NCBI RefSeq assembly: GCF_000799075.1
Contig: NZ_JTLI01000041.1
Location: 1 to 32,569 of the forward strand
Length of the DNA stretch: 32,569 bases
DNA from: Cetobacterium sp. ZOR0034
GTDB lineage: Bacteria > Fusobacteriota > Fusobacteriia > Fusobacteriales > Fusobacteriaceae
Reading direction: 5' to 3'
In this document: piece by piece, positions 25,506 through 32,569 of the stretch
How positions within the stretch are numbered: position 1 is the first letter of the stretch
Layout: the number at the start of each line of letters is the position of its first letter
Program-made: the position numbers and the translations under genes
Notes under the pieces: generated by a model
Told to the model about the DNA's origin: nothing
The model's database searches: none
The model's input: the letters and a program-made list of their open reading frames with translations, nothing else

Positions 25506-25534
25506 TTTACGAACTCTTTTAAATATGGTAGTAT
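25506..25534 (+). promoter_or_regulatory. Possible promoter giving a leaderless sensor-kinase mRNA
   Basis: TTTACG (25506-25511), a 17-bp spacer and TAGTAT (25529-25534) place the transcription start at about 25541-25542, on the ATG itself. An alternative TATAAT (25492-25497) has no good -35. Confidence 0.4.
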
Positions 25535-25541
25535 ATCAGTT

Positions 25542-27095
25542 ATGAAGAAGTTAAATTTTAAAAATAAAATAATGGTTTGGGTTTTAATAATAAATATGAT
25601 TCCTTTGATATTTTCATATACAATATTTTTAAACGAGAAAATAAAAAGTGATGAAAATAATATAACCAAAAATCTTTTAGAAGCAGCAAAGATAGTTAGT
25701 ACAAATAAAGAGATAAGAAATAACTTAGAGTTAAGTTATGAAAAAAATAATATAGAAAAAAAGGTTGATAGTTTGATTGAGATATTTAGAGATATTGATA
25801 TTATTGTGGTCGCAAATATAGATGGAATAAAATATTCGCACCTAGATAAGTCACAAATAGGAGATAAATTTGTTAATCCTGTAGAGTGGGAAAAAATAAA
25901 AAAAGGAGAGGGATATTTCTCAAGAATGCTTGGTTCGATGGGAGTTACTTTTAGAAGATTTGAACCAATATATGATAATAAAAATAAAGATATTATTGGA
26001 TTTGTAATGGTGGGGAAATATTACAAATCAATTTTAGATATGAATAGAAAAACAACTTTGATGTTAGTGTTTTTATTTATAACATCAATAACACTATCTA
26101 CTATTTTAGCAGCAAATTTTGCAAAAAAAATAAAGAAAAGTTTATTTGGTCTTGATCCAGAAGAGATAGGAAGATTGTATATAGAAGAGCGTTTAATAAT
26201 AGATAATTTAGAATCTGGGTTAATAGCTTTAAATACAAAAAATGAGATATTGAAAGTAAATAGTGTTTTTTCAAAAAAATATGTAGAGCTTTGTTCTGAG
26301 ATGGTTTTAAAAAAAGTGAGTCATTATTTGGAAAAGAAAGAGAATACCGCTAGAAATATTGAGGTTTTAATAGATGGTGGATATTACTATGTTAAAATAC
26401 TACCAATTTATAATTTAAATGAATATTATGGAACAATCTTACTTATAAAAACAAAAGATGACGTAAATAGATATGCAAGAGAGATTACAGGGATAGATCA
26501 ATTAGTGGATGGAATGAGAGCTAATATACATGAGTTTAAAAATAGATTGCATGTTATTTTAGGGTTGATAAATTTAGACAAAATTGAGATGGCAAAAAAA
26601 TATATTCTTGAGATTCAAGATTTAAATGAATATGATTTCAAAAAATTTATAAATATAAAAAATCCATTTTTAAAAGCAATATTATTAGGAAAGGATGCTA
26701 TTTGTAAAGAGAGGAAAATTCAATTTTTAGTAAATGCAGAGTCTTTAGTTTCAACAGAGATTAGAATTCCAATTTTTGAAGATATTAGTACAATTATTGG
26801 AAACCTAATAGAAAATTCGATAGAATCATTTAAAGAGTATAATATTAAAGATAAGAAAATAGAGATAAAAATAATAGAAACAGAGAAAGAGATAGAATTT
26901 GAAGTATGGGATAATGGAGAACAGATTCCACAAGAAAATTTTATTAAAATATATGAACAAGGATTCTCAACAAAAGGAAGTTCGCGTGGAGTAGGATTGA
27001 ATATAGTAAAAAATAAAGTTGATTTGTATAGTGGAACTGTTGAGTTTGAGCAAGATGAAGATGGGAAATTTTTTAAAGTAAGGGTGATGAAGTAG
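25542..27095 (+). CDS. CitA/DcuS-family sensor histidine kinase
   Basis: 517 aa. TM1 (about 11-30) and TM2 (about 172-193) enclose an extracytoplasmic PDC/PAS-like sensor of about 140 aa ('IVVANIDGIKYSHLD', 'GKYYKSILDMN'). The family linker 'LFGLDPEEIGRLY' leads to a cytoplasmic PAS (about 215-300). The phosphoacceptor His330 is in 'NIHEFKNRLHVILGL'. The ATPase domain has an N-box near 'IIGNLIENSIESF', G1 'DNGEQIP' and G2 'GSSRGVGL'. Such kinases sense citrate, C4-dicarboxylates or malate. The periplasmic ligand Arg/His pattern is not clear enough to name the ligand. No Shine-Dalgarno sequence is visible before the ATG. Confidence 0.93.
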   Translation: MKKLNFKNKIMVWVLIINMIPLIFSYTIFLNEKIKSDENNITKNLLEAAKIVSTNKEIRNNLELSYEKNNIEKKVDSLIEIFRDIDIIVVANIDGIKYSHLDKSQIGDKFVNPVEWEKIKKGEGYFSRMLGSMGVTFRRFEPIYDNKNKDIIGFVMVGKYYKSILDMNRKTTLMLVFLFITSITLSTILAANFAKKIKKSLFGLDPEEIGRLYIEERLIIDNLESGLIALNTKNEILKVNSVFSKKYVELCSEMVLKKVSHYLEKKENTARNIEVLIDGGYYYVKILPIYNLNEYYGTILLIKTKDDVNRYAREITGIDQLVDGMRANIHEFKNRLHVILGLINLDKIEMAKKYILEIQDLNEYDFKKFINIKNPFLKAILLGKDAICKERKIQFLVNAESLVSTEIRIPIFEDISTIIGNLIENSIESFKEYNIKDKKIEIKIIETEKEIEFEVWDNGEQIPQENFIKIYEQGFSTKGSSRGVGLNIVKNKVDLYSGTVEFEQDEDGKFFKVRVMK

Positions 27096-27761
27096 TTGAA
27101 AAAAGTTTTAGTCGTAGAAGATGATCCAATGGTTGCAATGATAAACATGGAATATATATCTAAAATATCAGATTTAGAGATTGTTGGTTTAGCAATAAAT
27201 AAGGAAGAAGTCTTTAGATATTTGAAAATAGAAAAGGTTGATTTGATATTGATGGATATTTTTTTAGGCGGAGAAAATGGTTTAGATATTTTAAAAGAGA
27301 TCAGAGGAGAGGGACATTTAACTGATGTTATTATGATTACGTCAGCTAATGGGAGTGAAGAGATAAAAAAAGCACTCTCTTTTGGGTGTTTAGATTATTT
27401 AATAAAACCGTTTGATTTTGAAAGATTTAAATGTGCAATCAGAAAGTTTTATGACAGAAATGCTATATTTAACGAAAAAAAGATAGTTCAAGAAGATTTG
27501 GATAAATTAAGTTCTGCTTCAGATGAAACAAATATAAATTTACCTAAAGGATTAAATGACAAAACATTGCGGTTAGTTATAGATAAAATTGAAGAGTTAA
27601 ATGGAAAAGAGTTCAGTATAAAAGAGATTTGTGAACTTGTTGAGATGAGTAACGTATCTACAAAAAAATATCTAGATTATTTGCAAAAAGTAAAACACAT
27701 TGAAGAGAAAATTATATATGGTAACATAGGTAGGCCACAGTATATTTATAAAAAGAGATAG
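27096..27761 (+). CDS. CitB/DcuR-family response regulator
   Basis: 221 aa. The receiver domain has the acidic pair E8/D9-D10, phosphoacceptor D54 ('ILMDIFLGGENG'), Thr/Ser near 82 and K104 ('LIKPFD'). The C-terminal helix-turn-helix (about 155-215, 'EFSIKEICELVEMSNVSTKK') matches the CitB/DpiA/MalR output domain. The TTG start directly abuts the TAG of the kinase gene, so translation is coupled. It probably regulates the divergent AEC/dehydrogenase operon. Confidence 0.92.
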   Translation: MKKVLVVEDDPMVAMINMEYISKISDLEIVGLAINKEEVFRYLKIEKVDLILMDIFLGGENGLDILKEIRGEGHLTDVIMITSANGSEEIKKALSFGCLDYLIKPFDFERFKCAIRKFYDRNAIFNEKKIVQEDLDKLSSASDETNINLPKGLNDKTLRLVIDKIEELNGKEFSIKEICELVEMSNVSTKKYLDYLQKVKHIEEKIIYGNIGRPQYIYKKR

Positions 27762-27765
27762 ATTA

Positions 27766-27810
27766 AAAAAATAGCAGGTTTGTATTAAATTTACAAATAC
27801 TGCTATTTTT
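27766..27810. terminator. Bidirectional intrinsic terminator
   Basis: An outer stem AAAATAGCAG/CTGCTATTTT and an inner stem TTTGTA/TACAAA form a long hairpin flanked by A and T tracts. It lies between convergent genes. Confidence 0.85.
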
Positions 27811-27820
27811 AATATAGGTA

Positions 27821-28606
27821 TTAATTATTATGAATATTAATATACGAAGTACCTTCTGCTACAATATCTACAGGGCCATCTATAAATGTATTACTATTTT
27901 CAATAGAAACAATTAAAAAACCACCAGGTTGATTGATTTTTATAGAGTCGATATTTTTATAGGTGTTCAAATAAAATCCAAGAGCAGAGGTTCCAGAAGC
28001 ACAGCTATTTTCCCAAGTTCCTCCTATACCTTCAATATAAACATATGGAATCATAAATAATTTTTTAGAATCGAAAAACATGACTCCAAAGTTTAAAATT
28101 CCATAATTCTTGCAATAATTATGAATTAATTCGAGTAGAAAATTATCAATCTCCTTAGATTCGACGATAAAGTGTGTTATACCTGAGAAATAGAATATAT
28201 AAATTTGATAGTTATTTAAAACGATAGTTTCGGTAGCGATATAATTAGGCATTTTAATTTTGGCAAAATAGCGATTTTTAAAAGCAGTACCAGTAATTTC
28301 TAAATTTAAGGGAGTGGATTCACCAGAACATGTGATAGTGTATATTTTTTTATCTTTAAAGCTATCGTCATTAAATGCAAGAAAAGCACCAAAAGAGCGA
28401 CAGGCATTTCCGCAGAACTCTCCGTCCATCATTTCCAAGTGAGTTGTATTAATAAAACCTACTTGCTCAGCATCTAAAGAGTTTTTAGTCATTGAAACTT
28501 TTGAAATAGCTTTAAATTCATCTTTTATGATATTGTTTTGATGATAAAGTAGTGTGATATTTCCAGATGGGTTAATTTTTACGAATTTTAATTCTTTTAA
28601 ACTCAT
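27821..28606 (-). CDS. DapF-like cofactor-independent amino-acid racemase, probable histidine racemase
   Basis: 261 aa, two pseudo-symmetric DapF-fold halves. The two active-site thiols are Cys65 in 'DGEFCGNACRSFG' and Cys202 in 'ENSCASGTSALG'. The second loop departs from the ECGTG-type motif of true diaminopimelate epimerase, and the protein is somewhat shorter. The 'MMDGEFCGNA' form and overall layout resemble CntK and the histidine racemase reported from F. nucleatum. Conversion of L-His to D-His is therefore the best guess, with lanthionine/DAP epimerisation the alternative. Divergent from a family-5 binding lipoprotein with back-to-back promoters. SD is a G-rich AAGGGGG. Confidence 0.8.
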   Translation of the reverse strand: MSLKELKFVKINPSGNITLLYHQNNIIKDEFKAISKVSMTKNSLDAEQVGFINTTHLEMMDGEFCGNACRSFGAFLAFNDDSFKDKKIYTITCSGESTPLNLEITGTAFKNRYFAKIKMPNYIATETIVLNNYQIYIFYFSGITHFIVESKEIDNFLLELIHNYCKNYGILNFGVMFFDSKKLFMIPYVYIEGIGGTWENSCASGTSALGFYLNTYKNIDSIKINQPGGFLIVSIENSNTFIDGPVDIVAEGTSYINIHNN

Positions 28607-28654
28607 GTTATCTACCCCCTTAAGTTTTATTTAAGATTTTTATATTGATAATAG

Positions 28655-28683
28655 TATATACCTCGAAAAGTTTTAATTGTCAA
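28655..28683 (-). promoter_or_regulatory. Promoter of racemase gene
   Basis: On the minus strand TTGACA (28683-28678), a 17-bp spacer and TATATA (28660-28655). Confidence 0.7.
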
Positions 28684-28727
28684 AAAATAAAAAAAAACAA
28701 AAAATGAAAAAATATTTTCAAAATTTA

Positions 28728-28757
28728 TTGACAAATATCTTGTATATAGAGTAATAT
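28728..28757 (+). promoter_or_regulatory. Promoter of second binding-lipoprotein gene
   Basis: TTGACA (28728-28733), an 18-bp spacer and TAATAT (28752-28757). Its -35 lies about 45 bp from that of the divergent racemase promoter. Confidence 0.6.
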
Positions 28758-28790
28758 TGTTGAAATTACTTACTTGAGGAGGTTTTAGAA

Positions 28791-30311
28791 GTGAAGAATA
28801 AAAAATATTTTTTAGGATTACTATTAGCAGGAATTACAGTAACTGGATGCGGATCAAAAGACAGTTCGAGTTCAAAAAACAATGAATCAAAAATTGTAAC
28901 AGTCTCTTTAGGATCAAAGCCAAAAAGTTTAGATCCAACAATGTACAATGAAATCCCATCTCTATCTATCGTAAAACAAATATATAATACACTTTTTAAA
29001 ATAGATTCGAATGGAAATATAGTTCCAGAATTAGCGGAATCATTCGAATATGTAACTCCAACTGAGTTGGTAATAAAGTTAAAAAAAGGAGTTAAGTTTC
29101 ATAATGGAGAGGAATTAAAAGCGAGTGATGTAGTTTTTAGTATAAAGAGAATGACAGAAAAACCAGCTACTAAAGTTATGTTAGATGTGGTTCAATCTGT
29201 AGAGGCAGATGGAGAATACGGAGTTATAATAAAATTAAAGGAACCATCAGCACCTTTATTATTTACATTATCTTATCCATTGACTGCTATTTTAAATGAA
29301 AAATATATTTTAGAAAAAGGAAATAACATAGGAACAGATGCTATGGGAACAGGAGCATTCAAATATGCCAATTGGGGAGATGGCGAAAAAATTCAATTAG
29401 TGGCTAATGAAAACTATTTTGGTGATAAAGCTAAAATCGATGAACTTATATTTAGAGCAATTCCAGAAAATACAAGTAGGTTAGCTGCTCTAGAAACAGG
29501 AGAGATAGATATAACAACTGTTGCACCTATAGATGTTCAAACTGTGGAAAGTAATAACGAGCTATATGCAGTTTCATTCCCAACAACATCTACGGAATAT
29601 TTGACTTTAAATATGAACAGAGAACCATTTAAGAATAAAGAATTTAGGAAAGCACTACACCATGCAATAGATAAACAAAGTATTGTAGATGCAGTATATT
29701 TAGGTAAAGCTAGCGTGGCAAATACGATTGTAAACCCAACTGTTTTTGGAAGCGATCAAACTATTGGAAAAACAGATTATAATCCAGAAAAAGCCAAGGA
29801 ATATTTAGAAAAATCAGGAGTAAAAAATAGAACAATAAAAATAATGTCAAATGATAATTCGGTAAGACTTCAAGCAGCTCAGATAGTTCAAGCTAATTTG
29901 AAAGAGATTGGAATAAATGCAGAAATAGAAACTGTTGAGTGGGGAACTTATTTACAAATGACGGCTCAAGGAGACTATGACATTTTTATTGGTGGATGGG
30001 TTGCAGGAACATCAGATGCAGATATAGTTTTATTCCCACTACTTCATAGTAGCTATAAGGGAGGAGCAGGAAACAGAGCTAATTTTGATAACAAAGATTA
30101 TGATAAACTGGTAGAGTTAGGAAGAACATCAACTGAACCTTCTGAAAGATTGAAAGCATATTCAGAAGCACAAACAATTTTAGAAGAGGAAAGTCCATTA
30201 ATTCCTTTATATTATAAGAATGAAAATATGGGATTAAATAAAAGAATTACAAATTTTGAAGCTATGCCAAATCTGATTCATGATTATTCAATAATAGAGA
30301 TTAAAGATTAG
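28791..30311 (+). CDS. Family-5 (oligopeptide/nickel-type) ABC substrate-binding lipoprotein, copy 2
   Basis: 506 aa, GTG start with GAGGAGG 8 nt upstream. The lipobox is VTGC with Cys20, followed by a Ser/Lys/Asn linker. The SBP_bac_5 body has 'VSLGSKPKSLDPTMYNE', 'ELKASDVVFSIKRM', 'GTGAFKYANWGDGEK', 'LETGEIDI', 'FRKALHHAIDKQSIVD' and 'DIFIGGWVAGTSDAD'. No transporter core genes are adjacent. It is paralogous to 20638-22131, and like it is followed by an M42 peptidase. Family-5 proteins bind oligopeptides, dipeptides, haem, or nickel/opine complexes; the racemase next door raises a D-His/metallophore link, which is only a hypothesis. Confidence 0.92.
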   Translation: MKNKKYFLGLLLAGITVTGCGSKDSSSSKNNESKIVTVSLGSKPKSLDPTMYNEIPSLSIVKQIYNTLFKIDSNGNIVPELAESFEYVTPTELVIKLKKGVKFHNGEELKASDVVFSIKRMTEKPATKVMLDVVQSVEADGEYGVIIKLKEPSAPLLFTLSYPLTAILNEKYILEKGNNIGTDAMGTGAFKYANWGDGEKIQLVANENYFGDKAKIDELIFRAIPENTSRLAALETGEIDITTVAPIDVQTVESNNELYAVSFPTTSTEYLTLNMNREPFKNKEFRKALHHAIDKQSIVDAVYLGKASVANTIVNPTVFGSDQTIGKTDYNPEKAKEYLEKSGVKNRTIKIMSNDNSVRLQAAQIVQANLKEIGINAEIETVEWGTYLQMTAQGDYDIFIGGWVAGTSDADIVLFPLLHSSYKGGAGNRANFDNKDYDKLVELGRTSTEPSERLKAYSEAQTILEEESPLIPLYYKNENMGLNKRITNFEAMPNLIHDYSIIEIKD

Positions 30312-30319
30312 TTTAAAGA

Positions 30320-30348
30320 TTGACAAAACTCTTTCATGAGAGTATGAT
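30320..30348 (+). promoter_or_regulatory. Promoter of second M42 peptidase gene, with operator-like repeat in spacer
   Basis: TTGACA (30320-30325), a 17-bp spacer and TATGAT (30343-30348). The spacer holds the inverted repeat ACTCT-N6-AGAGT (30328-30343), a position where a repressor would block polymerase. Confidence 0.6.
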
Positions 30349-30378
30349 AATTAACAATTTAGAGAGTGGGAGGAGATT

Positions 30379-31407
30379 ATGAAATTAGATTTGCATTATA
30401 CACTAGAATTTACAAAAGAGATTTTAAATATTCCGAGTCCAGCTGGGTATACAGAAAAAGCCATGGATAGAATTGCTAAAGAGTTGGATTTTTTAGGTTT
30501 TACTTATACTTATAGCAGAAAAGGTTGTTTGATTGTTAAGCTTGAAGGAGAGGATAGTTCATATACAAGATTACTTTCAGCACACGTAGACACTCTTGGA
30601 GCAATCGTAAAAAAAGTAAAAAAAAATGGTCGTTTAGAACTGTTAAATATTGGTGGATATGCTTGGGGATCGGTTGAAGGAGAAAATGTAACTATTCATA
30701 CTTTAGATGGAAGAGAGTATGAGGGAACAGTTCTTCCAGTTAAAGCATCAGTTCATGTTTATGGGGATATTCCAAGAGAGATGCCAAGAACGGCTGAAAC
30801 CATGGAAGTCAGATTGGACTATGATGTTTTTAGTGAAGTAGATACGAGAGCGTTAGGGATTTGTCAAGGAGATTTTGTAAGCTACGAAACAAATACTAGA
30901 GTTACAGAGTCAGGATATATAAAATCAAGATATTTGGATGATAAACTTTGTGTAGCACAAGTTTTAACATACTTGAAATATTTAAAAGATAATAAGAAAA
31001 AACCTAAAAATAATCTATATCTTTACTTTTCAAATTTTGAAGAGGTAGGGCATGGAGTTTCAGAGATTCCTAAAGATGTAGATGAGTTTGTAGCTTTAGA
31101 CATTGGACTTGTAGCGGAAGATGCAGATGGTGATGAGAAAAAAGTAAGTATTGCAGCAAGAGATAATAAAACTGTTTATGATTTTGGAATAAGAAAAAAA
31201 ATACAAGCAGCAGCAGATAAGCATGGAATAGCCTACACAGTTGGAGTATATAATAGATATGGTTCAGATGCCACAGCTTCAATTCTTCAAGGAGCAGATT
31301 TGAGATATGCTTGTATTGGACCAAATGTAGATGCGACACATCACTATGAAAGAACTCATATAGATGGAGTAGTTGAAACAATAAAACTTTTAATAGCATA
31401 TTTATAA
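30379..31407 (+). CDS. M42-family metalloaminopeptidase, copy 2
   Basis: 342 aa, cytoplasmic. Metal-site residues are H69/D71 ('SAHVDTLGA'), a bridging Asp at 187/188 ('YLDDK'), E221-E222 ('NFEEVGHG'), D241 ('ALDIG') and a His cluster at 321-327 ('ATHHYERTH'). It is only distantly similar to the copy at 22152, so the two probably differ in peptide specificity. It has its own promoter but stands directly behind a family-5 binding lipoprotein. SD GGGAGGAG precedes the ATG. Confidence 0.92.
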   Translation: MKLDLHYTLEFTKEILNIPSPAGYTEKAMDRIAKELDFLGFTYTYSRKGCLIVKLEGEDSSYTRLLSAHVDTLGAIVKKVKKNGRLELLNIGGYAWGSVEGENVTIHTLDGREYEGTVLPVKASVHVYGDIPREMPRTAETMEVRLDYDVFSEVDTRALGICQGDFVSYETNTRVTESGYIKSRYLDDKLCVAQVLTYLKYLKDNKKKPKNNLYLYFSNFEEVGHGVSEIPKDVDEFVALDIGLVAEDADGDEKKVSIAARDNKTVYDFGIRKKIQAAADKHGIAYTVGVYNRYGSDATASILQGADLRYACIGPNVDATHHYERTHIDGVVETIKLLIAYL

Positions 31408-31415
31408 AAGCTAGA

Positions 31416-31450
31416 AGGGATGCAAAGTTATATTGCATCCCTATTTCTTA
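31416..31450 (+). terminator. Intrinsic terminator
   Basis: AGGGATGCAA (31416-31425) pairs perfectly with TTGCATCCCT (31433-31442) around a 7-nt loop and is followed by ATTTCTTATTT. Confidence 0.75.
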
Positions 31451-31487
31451 TTTAACTTCTAAGTCAATATTCTAAATGGTGAAAATA

Positions 31488-31496
31488 TGATATAAT
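31488..31496 (+). promoter_or_regulatory. Extended -10 promoter of terminal membrane-protein gene
   Basis: TGATATAAT is an extended -10 element. No good -35 is seen at 17 bp. It lies 45 bp before the start codon at 31541. Confidence 0.5.
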
Positions 31497-31540
31497 AATA
31501 CAGTATTTTGAACAAAATTAGCTTTAAGAGGAGTTATGAA

Positions 31541-32569
31541 ATGGTTTTAGGGGAATTTTTAAAAAGAAAAGATGTTAAGTTATCTGGAAAGAGATATTTT
31601 GTAGATGCCTTAGGAGCAATGGCTTTAGGTATGTTTTCAACTTTAATCACAGGATCGATATTAAATATGATAGGAGAGAGATTAGGGATTCTTTTTCTGT
31701 CACAGGTTGTATGGCCGACAGCTAGAAATATGGCCGGACCAGCTATTGGAGTAGCAATAGCATATGCTTTAAAAGCACCGCCATTAGTTTTATTTTCATC
31801 AACTTTTACAGGAGCAATTGGATATTCTTTAGGAGGGCCAGTCGGTGCTTATGCAGCTGCTTTAATCGGATCTGAATTAGGAAAGATGATATCAAAAGAA
31901 ACAAAAGTAGATATCATTTTAACACCGGTGGTAACAATGATGGCAGGTAGTATTGTAGGAGTATATTTTGGTCCAATTTTAGATAAGATGATGACAGCTT
32001 TAGGATTTCTTATAATGCAGACAACAGAATTACAGCCTTTATTTATGGGAGCTTTAATCTCTGTATTTATGGGAATGGCTTTGACGCTTCCAATAAGTAG
32101 TGCTGCAATAGCGATGATGTTAAAATTAGAAGGACTAGCCGCAGGAGCTGCAACTTTAGGGTGCTGTACACAGATGGTCGGTTTTGCAGTTATAGGATTT
32201 AAAGAGAATGGTTGGGGAGGATTAGTTGCTCAAGGTCTTGGAACTTCTATGCTACAATTTTCAAATATAGTAAAGAATTGGAAAATATGGATACCGTCAA
32301 TTTTAGGATCTATAATTTTAAGTCCACTAGTAACTATAGTTTTTAAGATGGAAAATACCTTTGCAGGAGCTGGAATGGGAACAAGTGGTTTGGTAGGAAT
32401 TTTTGAAAGCTATGTAGCGATGTCAAAAATTGGTAGAGGTGGAAGTAAAATGATTTTAATAATAATTGTTTTATATGTTATTCTTCCTGCTATAGTAACA
32501 TATTTAATCTCAGTTTTTATGAGAAGGAAAAATTATATAAAAGATGGTGATTTAAAAATAGAGCACAAG
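31541..32569 (+). CDS. PTS EIIC-like membrane protein (PfoR/PTS_EIIC_2 family), 3' end outside window
   Basis: An open frame of 343 codons without a stop runs off the right edge. About ten hydrophobic segments are rich in Gly/Ala/Met, with 'GAMALGMFSTLITGSILNMI', 'ARNMAGPAIGVAIAYALKAP', 'GGPVGAYAAALIG' and 'TLPISSAAIAMML'. This matches the PTS_EIIC_2 family, which includes Clostridium PfoR. No EIIA/EIIB domain is seen, and whether members transport sugar or regulate is unsettled. Start: AAGAGGAG (31525-31532) then ATG 31541; the ATG at 31536 opens only a four-codon frame (M-K-W-F-stop) overlapping the true start. Confidence 0.8.
   Translation, partial: MVLGEFLKRKDVKLSGKRYFVDALGAMALGMFSTLITGSILNMIGERLGILFLSQVVWPTARNMAGPAIGVAIAYALKAPPLVLFSSTFTGAIGYSLGGPVGAYAAALIGSELGKMISKETKVDIILTPVVTMMAGSIVGVYFGPILDKMMTALGFLIMQTTELQPLFMGALISVFMGMALTLPISSAAIAMMLKLEGLAAGAATLGCCTQMVGFAVIGFKENGWGGLVAQGLGTSMLQFSNIVKNWKIWIPSILGSIILSPLVTIVFKMENTFAGAGMGTSGLVGIFESYVAMSKIGRGGSKMILIIIVLYVILPAIVTYLISVFMRRKNYIKDGDLKIEHK

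Noticed and set aside
26720-27148. 142-codon minus-strand ORF opposite the kinase/regulator junction
   Set aside because: Shadow of two strongly conserved domains; Ser/Phe/Ile-rich antisense composition.
27821-28606. Annotation as ordinary diaminopimelate epimerase DapF
   Set aside because: The second active-site loop and length differ from DapF, and the CntK/histidine-racemase pattern fits better; kept as the alternative only.
20638-30311. The two family-5 lipoproteins as a recent tandem duplication
   Set aside because: They share motifs but differ over most of their length, and the linked peptidases are only distantly similar, so a recent duplication is not supported.
31070-31438. 122-codon minus-strand ORF opposite the second M42 peptidase
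   Set aside because: Its Leu/His-rich composition is that expected for the antisense of a Lys/Glu-rich coding frame; no SD, and it overlaps the terminator.

Overview
The window is a 32.6 kb, very AT-rich chromosomal segment of a Gram-negative anaerobe, most likely a member of the Fusobacteriota (Fusobacterium/Cetobacterium/Ilyobacter type). The pointers are low GC, consensus sigma-70-like promoters, strong GGAGG ribosome binding sites, an outer-membrane beta-barrel protein and a TolC protein, a tryptophanase of fusobacterial type, a 2-hydroxyglutarate-type dehydrogenase, and a DapF-like racemase of the kind reported from F. nucleatum. The taxonomic call is inference from protein recall, not from a search. 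There are no rRNA or tRNA genes, CRISPR arrays, insertion sequences or phage genes. It reads as an ordinary metabolic/transport region with several interesting regulatory leaders.

Layout. 1-3.1 kb: a QmcA-type SPFH protein with its NfeD partner (minus), then a divergent old-yellow-enzyme-like flavoprotein convergent with an HxlR-type regulator. 3.2-5.0 kb: a large secreted metallophosphoesterase. 5.07-7.88 kb: a cytosine salvage operon (codB-codA) preceded by a promoter, a 45-codon U-rich leader peptide and an intrinsic terminator that overlaps the end of that leader, the architecture of UTP-sensing pyrBI-type attenuation. 7.88-8.30 kb: a gene-free gap. 8.3-12.9 kb: small thioredoxin-like and ankyrin proteins, an outer-membrane protein, a small membrane protein with an osmoprotectant permease/binding-protein fusion, a small secreted protein and a DJ-1/PfpI protein.

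12.9-17.5 kb (minus): YwbE and a complete one-permease HlyD/ABC/ABC-2/TolC tripartite efflux operon. 17.6-20.5 kb (minus): tryptophanase followed by a Na+-coupled NSS amino-acid transporter, with a GC-rich structured leader that overlaps the tnaA ribosome binding site and has no TnaC-like Trp peptide. 20.6-23.2 kb: an orphan family-5 (oligopeptide-type) binding lipoprotein plus an M42 aminopeptidase. 23.3-27.8 kb: an AEC carrier and 2-hydroxyacid dehydrogenase operon divergent from a CitA/DcuS-type two-component system. 27.8-31.4 kb: a DapF-like (probable histidine) racemase divergent from a second family-5 lipoprotein, followed by a second M42 peptidase. The window ends inside a PfoR/PTS-EIIC-like membrane protein.

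Together the genes suggest amino-acid and peptide fermentation: peptide binding and cytosolic cleavage, tryptophan uptake and breakdown to indole, pyruvate and ammonia, 2-hydroxyacid redox and exchange under a dedicated sensor, plus pyrimidine salvage, osmoprotection and efflux. The best candidates for something undescribed are the codBA attenuator, the tnaA leader RNA, and the repeated binding-lipoprotein/M42-peptidase pairing.
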